A DNA stretch of 32,906 nucleotides, taken from the NCBI GenBank assembly GCA_016191115.1, contig JACPPG010000038.1:1-32906 (forward strand). The letters run 5' to 3'. The position numbers and the translations under genes are program-made. The first letter of the stretch is position 1; each line of letters starts with the position of its first letter. The notes under the pieces are model-generated. The model was not told the origin of the DNA. It made no database searches and was given only the letters and a program-made list of their open reading frames with translations. The stretch is from Planctomycetia bacterium. GTDB taxonomy: Bacteria; Planctomycetota; Planctomycetia; Pirellulales; JACPPG01. Shown here piece after piece: positions 26,510 through 32,906 of the stretch.

Positions 26510-27073
26510 TCAATCCCCATGCACCTTCCGCAGCCGGGGCGAGATGCGCAATAGCCACTGCACCCGCTCGAACTCGTCGAGCCAGTCCTGCACCACCGCG
26601 GCCAGATCCTCGCCACTGGGCAGCACGAGCCCTGTGGTGCAGGACGGGCCGAACATCTGAGCCATCATCTGCCGGTAGCGGGCCAGCGTGCGGTCGCCGT
26701 AGCGGGCCACCTCCTCGAAATCTTCGCTGAGAAACACGACGACTGGTACCCGGCTGCCGCCGCACATCGCGAGCTCGCGGGCCAGGTCGGGATTCGCATC
26801 GCGGTCGAAGAACCGCACCTGGACGAGCGGGCTGGCGGCCTGAAAGTGGTCGAGGATGGGGCATTGATAGACGCAGTCGCCGCACCAGGCGCCGGCCAGG
26901 CAGGCAACGGGCATCGCCCGCGTGAATCGCCCCAAAAGCTCGCGCTGCGGCTCGCTCAAACGCACGGCCGCGTGCAGGTCGGACCAGCGGCGGCGATGCT
27001 CAGGCGTGCCGTGCCGCTCGAGGAAATCGGCATAGGAGAGACCGTCGGCGAACCTTGCTTTCCAGTTAACCAT
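26510..27073 (-). CDS. Thioredoxin-like protein (WCGDC active site)
   Basis: A 187-residue thioredoxin-fold protein without a signal peptide. The redox site GAWCGDCVYQCP has C64 and C67, plus an extra C71. The cis-Pro region is SRVPVVVF, and FFDRDANPDL precedes it. It resembles cytoplasmic Thioredoxin_9-type proteins rather than classic TrxA (no WCGPC). GGAG lies 8 nt before the ATG. It converges with the protease gene; the 48-nt gap is GC-rich with no T-tract terminator. Confidence 0.82.
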   Translation of the reverse strand: MVNWKARFADGLSYADFLERHGTPEHRRRWSDLHAAVRLSEPQRELLGRFTRAMPVACLAGAWCGDCVYQCPILDHFQAASPLVQVRFFDRDANPDLARELAMCGGSRVPVVVFLSEDFEEVARYGDRTLARYRQMMAQMFGPSCTTGLVLPSGEDLAAVVQDWLDEFERVQWLLRISPRLRKVHGD

Positions 27074-27334
27074 GGGAATAACTCCGCTGTTGGAGCGAAT
27101 TTCGTTTCGGCCCCGCGGGTCACGGGAATCGTATAGTTGATAGGGCCGCCACGGCCAGCGGCCTTGCGCCTTGAGTCTCCGGGTGTCATCGAGCGAGCCT
27201 CCGGGTTATCCCGCAGGTCCGTGAGCCCCGACGGCCGCGACCGCTGCTAGCGACGCCCCTTGATCGACCGGCCATCGGTGCGTCATCATTTGGCGTTTGA
27301 CCTCCCGACACCTCGCCCGCGAAGTCCGGCAACC

Positions 27335-28090
27335 GTGCGGATCATCACCTACAACATTCACAAGGGGATCGGGGGCCGCGATCGGCTGTACCGCCTCGAG
27401 CGGATCATGGCCGTGATCGAGCATCTCGAGCCGGACCTGGTGTGCCTGCAGGAGGTGGACCACAACGTGCGCCGGTCGCGGTTCGACAACCAACCGAAGT
27501 TGCTGGCCGAGCGGATGAATGCGGCCGCAATAGTCTATCAGCCGAACGTTCACCTCAAAACGGGCGCGTACGGCAACCTGATCCTGTCGCGGTGGCCCCT
27601 CCTGACGCGGCACTTGCTTTCCCTGCGGGTAAGGGAAAAGAAGCCGCGCGGGGCGCAGATCGTAGTGATCAAGACACCGCAGGGGCCCCTGCACGCCGTG
27701 AACTGCCACTTGGGCCTGTCCGAATGGGAGCGGGGCTGGCAAGTGAACCACTTGCTCAATAGCGCATTATTCCACGAAGGAATGCACCTACCCACGTTGA
27801 TCGTGGGAGACTACAACGACTGGCGCAACCGGCTGAAGGGGGACGCGCTAGCCACGCACGGGTTCGAGCAGATCACAAGCCCACCCTCCCGCTTCCGCTC
27901 GTTCCCGGCCTACCTGCCGCTGGGTTCGCTCGACAAGGCGTTCTATCGCGGCGGCATCGCGGTGCACCGGGCGTTCATCGCCCACAGCCCGCTGTCGCGC
28001 CGCGCCAGCGACCACCTGCCGCTGGTCGTGGATTTTGACATCAGTCATCCGCATCGCGAGCACCACGAGGCGAACGGCGACGGGGGGTAA
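27335..28090 (+). CDS. Endonuclease/exonuclease/phosphatase family protein
   Basis: A 251-residue EEP-superfamily metal hydrolase. Motifs are IITYNIHKG (N7), LVCLQEVD (E40), GAYGNLILSRWP, AVNCHLGLSEWERG, the catalytic VGDYNDW and the terminal ASDHLPLVVDF with its active-site His. Members cut phosphodiesters of nucleic acids, phosphoinositides or sphingolipids; the substrate here is unknown. GTG 27335 was chosen because family members start at this strand; an in-frame TTG at 27260 would add 25 residues. Neither has a good ribosome site. The 27074-27334 divergent gap shows no other gene. Confidence 0.85.
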   Translation: MRIITYNIHKGIGGRDRLYRLERIMAVIEHLEPDLVCLQEVDHNVRRSRFDNQPKLLAERMNAAAIVYQPNVHLKTGAYGNLILSRWPLLTRHLLSLRVREKKPRGAQIVVIKTPQGPLHAVNCHLGLSEWERGWQVNHLLNSALFHEGMHLPTLIVGDYNDWRNRLKGDALATHGFEQITSPPSRFRSFPAYLPLGSLDKAFYRGGIAVHRAFIAHSPLSRRASDHLPLVVDFDISHPHREHHEANGDGG

Positions 28091-28112
28091 GAGGGCGCGG
28101 CGGGAACGCGTT

Positions 28113-28892
28113 TTATTCCAGCGAAAACCGGTAGACGGTGCTGCGCGGCCCGTCCTCGGGCAAGACGAAGAGCGACTTGCCCAGCTTCGAGAGGCCCTCG
28201 CGCGTGAAGTCCGATCCGCTGCTCTTCAGTTCGCCGCGTAGCACGTAGCGATCGCGGAGTTTCCAGGTGCTGGTGTCGATCACGTCGACAACAGCCGACG
28301 AGCGCGAGTCTTCGCGCAGTCGGCCGCCGCCCCACAAGAGCCCATCGTGATACTCGAAATCCTGGTAGGCGACCGGCGTGGGGTTGTCGACCTTCCGCTT
28401 GACTGTGCCGTCTTCCGAAAGCACGTAGATCTGGCGGCAGTCCCAGTTGCCGGCATAGAGCGTGCCCCGGCCGTCGGCGGCGAGCGCCCCGATGTGATCG
28501 TCGAGCGTGAAGGTCGCTTCCGTGTCGAGCGAGTTTGGGTTCAAGGCCAGGATCGTACTGGTCGAGCGCGGGCGGTACTCGGCCAGCGGCACCCACAGCT
28601 TGCCCGCCGCAAGCTGCACGCCGCCCGGATGGTACTGCTCGCCGATCGTGAGCTGCCGCTCGCGCGCCACGCGCATCGTGGGGCGATCGACCTTGTAGAC
28701 CCAGCCGGCCTTGGCGGCGCGATCGACGCTGGTGATCCAAAACGTGTCATCCGTAGCAGCCAGGCCCTGCACGTGATGCGTCGCGTAGTCGATCGGCCAG
28801 GACTGTTTGACCTCGAGCTGCCGCGGCTCGACGCTGGCCGCCGGCAGCACAAAAAGCAGCACGGCGAATGTTGTCGCAAGCGTGCTTTTCAT
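28113..28892 (-). CDS. Secreted DUF6454-like beta-propeller protein
   Basis: A 259-residue exported protein with a signal peptide (about 1-20, hydrophobic core LATTFAVLLFVLPAASV). The rest resembles DUF6454: HHVQGLAATDDTFWITSVDR, YHPGGVQLAAGKLWVPLAEY, DHIGALAADGRGTLYAGNWD and YQDFEYHDGLLWGGG. Such repeating strand blocks fit a beta-propeller. No enzyme activity is evident. It is on the same strand as the CBM9-like gene, separated by 132 nt holding a heptamer array. Confidence 0.72.
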   Translation of the reverse strand: MKSTLATTFAVLLFVLPAASVEPRQLEVKQSWPIDYATHHVQGLAATDDTFWITSVDRAAKAGWVYKVDRPTMRVARERQLTIGEQYHPGGVQLAAGKLWVPLAEYRPRSTSTILALNPNSLDTEATFTLDDHIGALAADGRGTLYAGNWDCRQIYVLSEDGTVKRKVDNPTPVAYQDFEYHDGLLWGGGRLREDSRSSAVVDVIDTSTWKLRDRYVLRGELKSSGSDFTREGLSKLGKSLFVLPEDGPRSTVYRFSLE

Positions 28893-28917
28893 CTTCCCCG
28901 CTCGTTTCTTGCCGCCG

Positions 28918-28933
28918 GCTAAGCCGCAAGCGT
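28918..28933. repeat. 16-nt dispersed repeat, copy 2
   Basis: Exact second occurrence of GCTAAGCCGCAAGCGT (first at 14173). Confidence 0.55.
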
Positions 28934-28980
28934 TGCTCCCGACGTAACGGCCGATTCACAGGTCGACAGGGTGATTCCTT

Positions 28981-29024
28981 CTGTGCACTGACCACTGTCC
29001 ACTGACGCCACTGACCACTATTCC
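28981..29024 (-). repeat. Heptamer array, GGTCAGT family (H12)
   Basis: Plus-strand units CTGTGCA, CTGACCA, CTGTCCA, a 9-nt unit, CTGACCA, CTATTCC. On the minus strand it starts immediately after the TGA stop of the CBM9-like gene, mirroring H1 after priA. Confidence 0.8.
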
Positions 29025-30110
29025 TCAATACCCGGGCGCGTTGTTCACGCTTACCATCCGCGGGGCCACGCGTGCCAATTCCTTCCCCTCTTTGTCGTAC
29101 ACCAGCCCCAGCAGGAAGTACGAGCCGGGGGCCGCGACGTCCGTTGGCCACTGCGCCTTGGCCCGGTAAAAGCGCCCTTCGGCCTCGATCACCTCGCGCT
29201 CGCCCGCGTACTCGTTGATCGTCCGCCCGTCGGTGTCCACCAGGCGGAAGGTGATCTTGCCGATCTGGTCGGCCTGGTCGGGCGGAAGGGCCATGAGCCC
29301 GGTGACAAGGGCCACGGTCGGCTGCGTCCACGCGGTGTCGCAACGGATGGGCATCATCACTGGCCCGCAGGCGCGCCAGTACGACGGTTCCAGCCTCCCG
29401 ACGAGTTGCACGCGACCCTGCGAGGCCGGCTGCTGCACCGACAGGGGGCTGCCGTAGGCGAACGTGCGATAGACGCGGGCCTTGCCGTCGCTGTAGCACA
29501 GCTCGGCATCGAGCGCGATCACCGCATCGGCGGCCGGCTTGAATTCGGGGAAGTTGCTCCACGGGAGCTTGAACTCGACCTCGGCGCCGTAGCTCGTGCG
29601 CCGGGCGCCGACTTGCACGCCCTCGCCCGCGATCGCCTTGAGCATGTCAGGCCTTAGGCACCAGCGGGGCACCAGCTCGGCTCCCTTGTAGCCGGTCCAG
29701 TACATGTGCACGGCGCCGGGGCCCCAATCGTGCGCGCGAAAGTTCTCGTCGCGCCGCGTGTCGAAGTACCACTCCACGGCGTCACCTTCCCACAGGTGGG
29801 CGTCGTCGGCCGGGTTGGCCTGTCTCTCGTCGAGCGTTCGCAGCCCGGCGTAAAAGGCTTCGTCGTCCCACATGTAGAAAAACTGGCCGGCGCGGTTCTT
29901 GATGTCCGCCTCGAAATAGCCGACCGGCGTGCAGAACGCGCCGCGGAACTCCTCGAGGTTGCCGTCGATCTTCATGTTGGCCGGCGCGCGGGTGGCCACG
30001 CCGCGAATGCCCGGCTGCAGCCCGCTCTCTTCACCCCGCGCGGTCGCGGCGACCAGCATCGCGCCACAGCAAGTGGCAACCAGACAATATCGCGTTCTCC
30101 TGACGATCAT
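29025..30110 (-). CDS. Secreted protein with CBM9-like (DOMON-type) domain
   Basis: A 361-residue exported protein; the signal peptide is about 1-26 (YCLVATCCGAMLVAATARG). The carbohydrate-binding family 9-like domain spans about 40-240: KIDGNLEEFRGAF, FFYMWDDEAFYAGLRTLDE, LWEGDAVEWYFDTRRDENF, EVEFKLPWSNFP. The C-terminal part looks like an Ig-like or beta-sandwich domain. In planctomycetes such proteins are associated with polysaccharide handling; the ligand is unknown. ATG 30110 gives a proper signal peptide; the in-frame extension to 30182 does not. Confidence 0.78.
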   Translation of the reverse strand: MIVRRTRYCLVATCCGAMLVAATARGEESGLQPGIRGVATRAPANMKIDGNLEEFRGAFCTPVGYFEADIKNRAGQFFYMWDDEAFYAGLRTLDERQANPADDAHLWEGDAVEWYFDTRRDENFRAHDWGPGAVHMYWTGYKGAELVPRWCLRPDMLKAIAGEGVQVGARRTSYGAEVEFKLPWSNFPEFKPAADAVIALDAELCYSDGKARVYRTFAYGSPLSVQQPASQGRVQLVGRLEPSYWRACGPVMMPIRCDTAWTQPTVALVTGLMALPPDQADQIGKITFRLVDTDGRTINEYAGEREVIEAEGRFYRAKAQWPTDVAAPGSYFLLGLVYDKEGKELARVAPRMVSVNNAPGY

Positions 30111-30208
30111 CGTGCGATTCTCCCTGGAGTCACGGCGGTCAATGGATTCAGACTGCCACGATTTAAACCGCCCGCAACGCAAGGGGCAAGCGGGTTTGCG
30201 GGTCCCGC

Positions 30209-30336
30209 AGGGCCATTCTGTTTTTCAAAATGGCGAGGCGGGAAAATGGGACTGGCTCCGAGCATAAAGAGCGCAAGTCCTTTCAGACCAACGTTGCGTC
30301 TCGGTGCCTGTCCCACTTTCCCGCCGATGCGCTGCC
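30209..30336 (+). repeat. 139-bp interspersed inverted repeat, copy 4 (3' end diverged)
   Basis: Same orientation as copies 1 and 2, with both arms intact. The terminal dozen bases after CCCGCC have diverged and the AAGCTTGA end is lost. It occupies the divergent gap between the CBM9-like gene and the esterase gene; 30337-30467 shows only a GGAG ribosome site for the esterase. Confidence 0.9.
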
Positions 30337-30467
30337 GCTCGTGTGAATATGTGAGTGCCCTGGTCCCGGCTCTGCCGTGGCTTGCGATCGTACGCCGCGG
30401 CAGGTAGCCTCAGAGCCGTCCTTCGTCCCACCACCGCCTTTCCACCTCTCGACTCCCGGAGCTATCG

Positions 30468-31334
30468 ATGCCACGCTCACTGCTTGCCCTGCTCGTCATT
30501 GCGTTTGCGGCCACGACCGCGCGGGCGGCCGACTACCAACTTGGCCCCGATTCGCAGCGGCACGAGGGCGTGCCGCGCGGCCAGGTAACGCAGCATTACT
30601 GGAAGAGCAAGATCTTTCCCGGCACGGAGCGCGACTATTGGGTCTACGTGCCGGCCCAGTACAAGCCCGAGGCGCCGGCCTGCGTGATGGTCTTTCAGGA
30701 CGGCAAGAACTATGTGAACGAAGAGGGGCAGTTTCGCGTGCCGATCGTGTTCGACAACTTGATTCACAAAGGCGAGGTACCGGTCACGATCGGCATCTTT
30801 ATCAACCCAGGGGTGATCCCGCCCACCAGCGGCGACGGCAAGCCGGAGGCGAACCGCAGCTTCGAGTACGATTCGCTCTCCGACCAGTACGCGCGGTTCC
30901 TGCTCGAGGAGATGCTGCCCGAGGTCGCCAAGGAATACAAGCTGGTCGACAGCGCGGCCGGGCGGGCAATCTGCGGCATCAGCTCCGGCGGAATCTGCTC
31001 CTGGACGGTCGCCTGGGAGCGGCCAGACGCCTTCAGCAAAGTCCTCAGCCACGTAGGCAGCTTCACCAATATCCGTGGCGGGCACGTCTACCCGGCCTTG
31101 ATCCGCAAGACCGAGAAGAAGCCGATCCGCATTTTCATGCAGGACGGCTCAGGCGATCTCGACAACGCCCACGGCAACTGGCCCTTGGCGAACCAGGAGA
31201 TGGCGGCCGCGCTTCGGTTCGCGGGCTACGACTACCGCTTCGAGTACGGCGACGGCGGCCACAACGGGAAGCACGGCGGCGCGATCCTGCCCGAATCGCT
31301 CCGCTGGCTGTGGCGAGACTACGCGAAGAAGTAG
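30468..31334 (+). CDS. Secreted esterase, enterochelin-esterase / esterase D-like
   Basis: A 288-residue alpha/beta hydrolase with a signal peptide (about 1-20, ending ARAADY). The nucleophile is S172 in GISSGG (GxSxG), the likely acid is in MQDGSGDLDN, and the His is in YGDGGHNGKHGG. YWVYVPAQYKPEAPACVMVFQDGKNY is typical of the putative esterase (PF00756) family, which includes enterochelin and feruloyl esterases. The substrate is unknown, perhaps a carbohydrate ester given the CBM9-like neighbour. GGAG lies before the ATG. Its TAG stop is inside the first unit of a heptamer array. Confidence 0.88.
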   Translation: MPRSLLALLVIAFAATTARAADYQLGPDSQRHEGVPRGQVTQHYWKSKIFPGTERDYWVYVPAQYKPEAPACVMVFQDGKNYVNEEGQFRVPIVFDNLIHKGEVPVTIGIFINPGVIPPTSGDGKPEANRSFEYDSLSDQYARFLLEEMLPEVAKEYKLVDSAAGRAICGISSGGICSWTVAWERPDAFSKVLSHVGSFTNIRGGHVYPALIRKTEKKPIRIFMQDGSGDLDNAHGNWPLANQEMAAALRFAGYDYRFEYGDGGHNGKHGGAILPESLRWLWRDYAKK

Positions 31335-31365
31335 GCGGTAGCAGAAGGCAGTAGGCAGTGAAAGA
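31331..31365 (+). repeat. Heptamer array on the esterase stop (H13)
   Basis: GTAGGCG, GTAGCAG, AAGGCAG, TAGGCAG, TGAAAGA. The stop codon is bases 2-4 of the first unit. AATGACG and AATGTCC units continue at 31369-31382. Confidence 0.7.
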
Positions 31366-31413
31366 AGGAATGACGAATGTCCGAAGGACGAAACGGCCGA
31401 AACGAGAGCTCCC

Positions 31414-31473
31414 TTTAGTCATTCGACCTTCGGATTTCTTTAGACATTTGGATTTCGACATTCGACATTTTTG
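31414..31473 (-). repeat. Heptamer array, AATGTCG family (H14)
   Basis: Plus-strand units TTTAGTC, ATTCGAC, CTTCGGA, a 4-nt break, TTTAGAC, ATTTGGA, TTTCGAC, ATTCGAC, ATTTTTG. Opposite orientation to the AATGACG/AATGTCC units at 31369. The two could form the structure ending both convergent transcripts. Confidence 0.75.
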
Positions 31474-31497
31474 TCTCCGTGGTGAGTCTTCTTCGCG

Positions 31498-32799
31498 CTA
31501 CACGGCCGGCAGCGTCCACGGGCCGCGGTATTCCCGGCCCAAGAGCGTGTTCGCGTCGGCGTCTGCGTCGGGGAAACGGCGGCGCGCGGCATCCCACGAG
31601 AGCTTGCGGCCCACCCGTTGCGAGATATTGCCCAGGTGGCAAAGCGTCGTCGTGGTGTGGCCGATCTCGATGTCGGCGCAGGGCCGGGCGCCGGTGCGGA
31701 TTGCTTCCATCCAGTTCCGCTGGTGCTGTGGCTCGTACGTGATATCGCCGTCGACGCCGAGCTTCTTGGGCTCCTTCGGGCGATGGATCCACCACTTGCG
31801 TCCGTCGGTAATGACCACGCCATCGGCACCGTGGAACTCGACGCCGAATGTCGACTCGTTCATCCCGAACGGCGACCACGTGCGGTGCTCCCACAGCAAG
31901 GTCAGCCCGGGATACTCGTAGCAGACGACCTGCGTGTCGGGCGTGACCTGGTCGTCGTCGAAGAAGTGCTTCGCGCCGCTCGAGACGACGCTCGTCGGCA
32001 GGTCGACGCCCAGCCCCCAGCGGGCCAGGTCGAGCCCGTGTACGCCGTTATTGCCCAGCTCGCCGGTGCCGTACTCCCAGAACCAGTGCCAGCGGTAGTG
32101 GAAGTGGTTGCGGTTGAAGGGACGGCTCGCGGCGGGCCCGAGCCACATGTCGTAGTCGACACCCGGCGGCGCCGGCTCGTCGGCGGCGCGGCCGATGTTC
32201 TCGCGGCGCGACGTGATCCAGCTCCGCGCGAAGTGCACCTTGCCGATGCCGCCTGAGGCGAGGAACTCCACCATCGCTTTCAGGCTCGCGCTACTGCGGC
32301 GCTGCGTGTCGACCTGCACGGCGCGGTTGTGCTTGCGGGCGGCGGCGACCATGCGATCTCCCTCGACAATGTCGTGCGAGATGGGCTTTTCGACAAACAC
32401 GTGCTTGCCGGCCTGGCAGGCGTGGACCGTCGCCATGGCGTGCCAGTGGTCGGGCGTGGCAACGACCAGGCCATCGACCGCCGGATCGTCGAGGATGCGG
32501 CGGAAATCGCCCACCGCCTGCGGCGCTTTTTGGCCGTGCTTCGTGACCGCCTCGACCGCAGGGCCGATCACCCGCTCGTCGACGTCGCAGATATAGGCCA
32601 CGGCGACGTCAGGCTGGGCGGCGAACGTGTCGGCCAAACCCTGCCCACGCCCATTCACGCCCATGATGCCGACCACGATCTGCTCATTGGCGGCGCGGGC
32701 GGCCCGCAGCACCGACGGCGCGAGGGTTGCGACTCCGGCTGCGGCTGCGGTGGCAGTGCTCGATTGCAGAAATCGCCGGCGATTGAGTGTGGCGGGCAT
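31498..32799 (-). CDS. Tat-exported Gfo/Idh/MocA family oxidoreductase
   Basis: A 433-residue NAD(P)-dependent oxidoreductase with a twin-arginine signal (RRRFLQSS at about 7-14, then an Ala-rich core to about 35). The Rossmann motif GIMGVNGRGQG follows, with DGLVVATPDHWHA, HVFVEKPISHD (Lys-Pro motif), VDTQRRS and a C-terminal domain with GNNGVHGLDLARWGL. This subgroup of exported Gfo/Idh/MocA proteins is abundant in planctomycetes and is thought to act on sugars, with the cofactor bound before export. The substrate is unknown. It converges with the esterase gene. Confidence 0.93.
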   Translation of the reverse strand: MPATLNRRRFLQSSTATAAAAGVATLAPSVLRAARAANEQIVVGIMGVNGRGQGLADTFAAQPDVAVAYICDVDERVIGPAVEAVTKHGQKAPQAVGDFRRILDDPAVDGLVVATPDHWHAMATVHACQAGKHVFVEKPISHDIVEGDRMVAAARKHNRAVQVDTQRRSSASLKAMVEFLASGGIGKVHFARSWITSRRENIGRAADEPAPPGVDYDMWLGPAASRPFNRNHFHYRWHWFWEYGTGELGNNGVHGLDLARWGLGVDLPTSVVSSGAKHFFDDDQVTPDTQVVCYEYPGLTLLWEHRTWSPFGMNESTFGVEFHGADGVVITDGRKWWIHRPKEPKKLGVDGDITYEPQHQRNWMEAIRTGARPCADIEIGHTTTTLCHLGNISQRVGRKLSWDAARRRFPDADADANTLLGREYRGPWTLPAV

Positions 32800-32820
32800 G
32801 CGCGGTGCTCCGAACGAGAG

Positions 32821-32848
32821 GATTGCAGATTTGAGATTTCAGATGTAG
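32821..32848 (-). repeat. Heptamer array upstream of the oxidoreductase (H15)
   Basis: Plus-strand units GATTGCA, GATTTGA, GATTTCA, GATGTAG, in the 5' region of the oxidoreductase gene. Similar to H8. Nothing is seen in the last 58 bases of the window. Confidence 0.65.
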
Positions 32849-32906
32849 AGGCTTAGGGCTGTGTTGCCGGACTATCACTCGCCTAAGGCGCGACTGACCG
32901 ACTGGG

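Overview
The window looks like chromosomal DNA of a planctomycete, probably of the Pirellulales type. This is inferred from gene content and style, not from a marker gene. It is GC-rich (roughly 63-65% by eye). Planctomycete-like features include an MJ0042-type zinc ribbon fused to a trypsin-like protease, a Tat-exported Gfo/Idh/MocA oxidoreductase, a CBM9-like secreted protein, late genes of the futalosine menaquinone route, and intergenic spaces full of short low-complexity arrays. There is no rRNA, convincing tRNA, CRISPR array or transposase gene.

Layout: 1-370 has no confident gene. nadD (minus) and priA (plus) diverge around a 139-bp repeat. A small four-helix-bundle gene sits between two inverted heptamer arrays, followed by an orphan hybrid-free sensor kinase, rnhA and recG (plus). 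A tightly packed minus-strand pair, tcmP and a DUF5131 three-Cys gene, follows recG and looks like an inserted accessory cassette with a 26-bp palindrome upstream. Next comes a minus-strand menaquinone block transcribed menG, ubiX, mqnP, mqnE. Then comB, glyS and a TIM-barrel isomerase (plus), a decapitated secreted TPR-like gene (plus), a DUF1990-YndJ pair (minus), an overlapping run of iron alcohol dehydrogenase, GNAT, thyX and a CaMKII-AD/SnoaL-like gene (plus), a membrane-anchored protease (plus), a thioredoxin-like gene (minus), an EEP nuclease/phosphatase (plus), two secreted proteins (minus), a secreted esterase (plus) and a Tat oxidoreductase (minus).

Most genes are housekeeping (NAD, replication restart, recombination, tRNA charging, dTMP, menaquinone). 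The interesting signal is between them. First, a 139-bp REP/BIME-like inverted-repeat element occurs four times (1190, 17860, 24396 inverted, 30209), always in front of a plus-strand gene, and one copy appears to have cut off a signal peptide. Second, at least fourteen separate arrays of imperfect 7-nt units from several sequence families fill the intergenic gaps. They often come in inverted pairs, and they often start on a stop codon or end against a start codon. Several run into reading frames and form the C-terminal residues of proteins. Third, ubiX carries an in-frame insert containing a perfect GC-rich hairpin. All family names come from recognising motifs by eye, with no database search.
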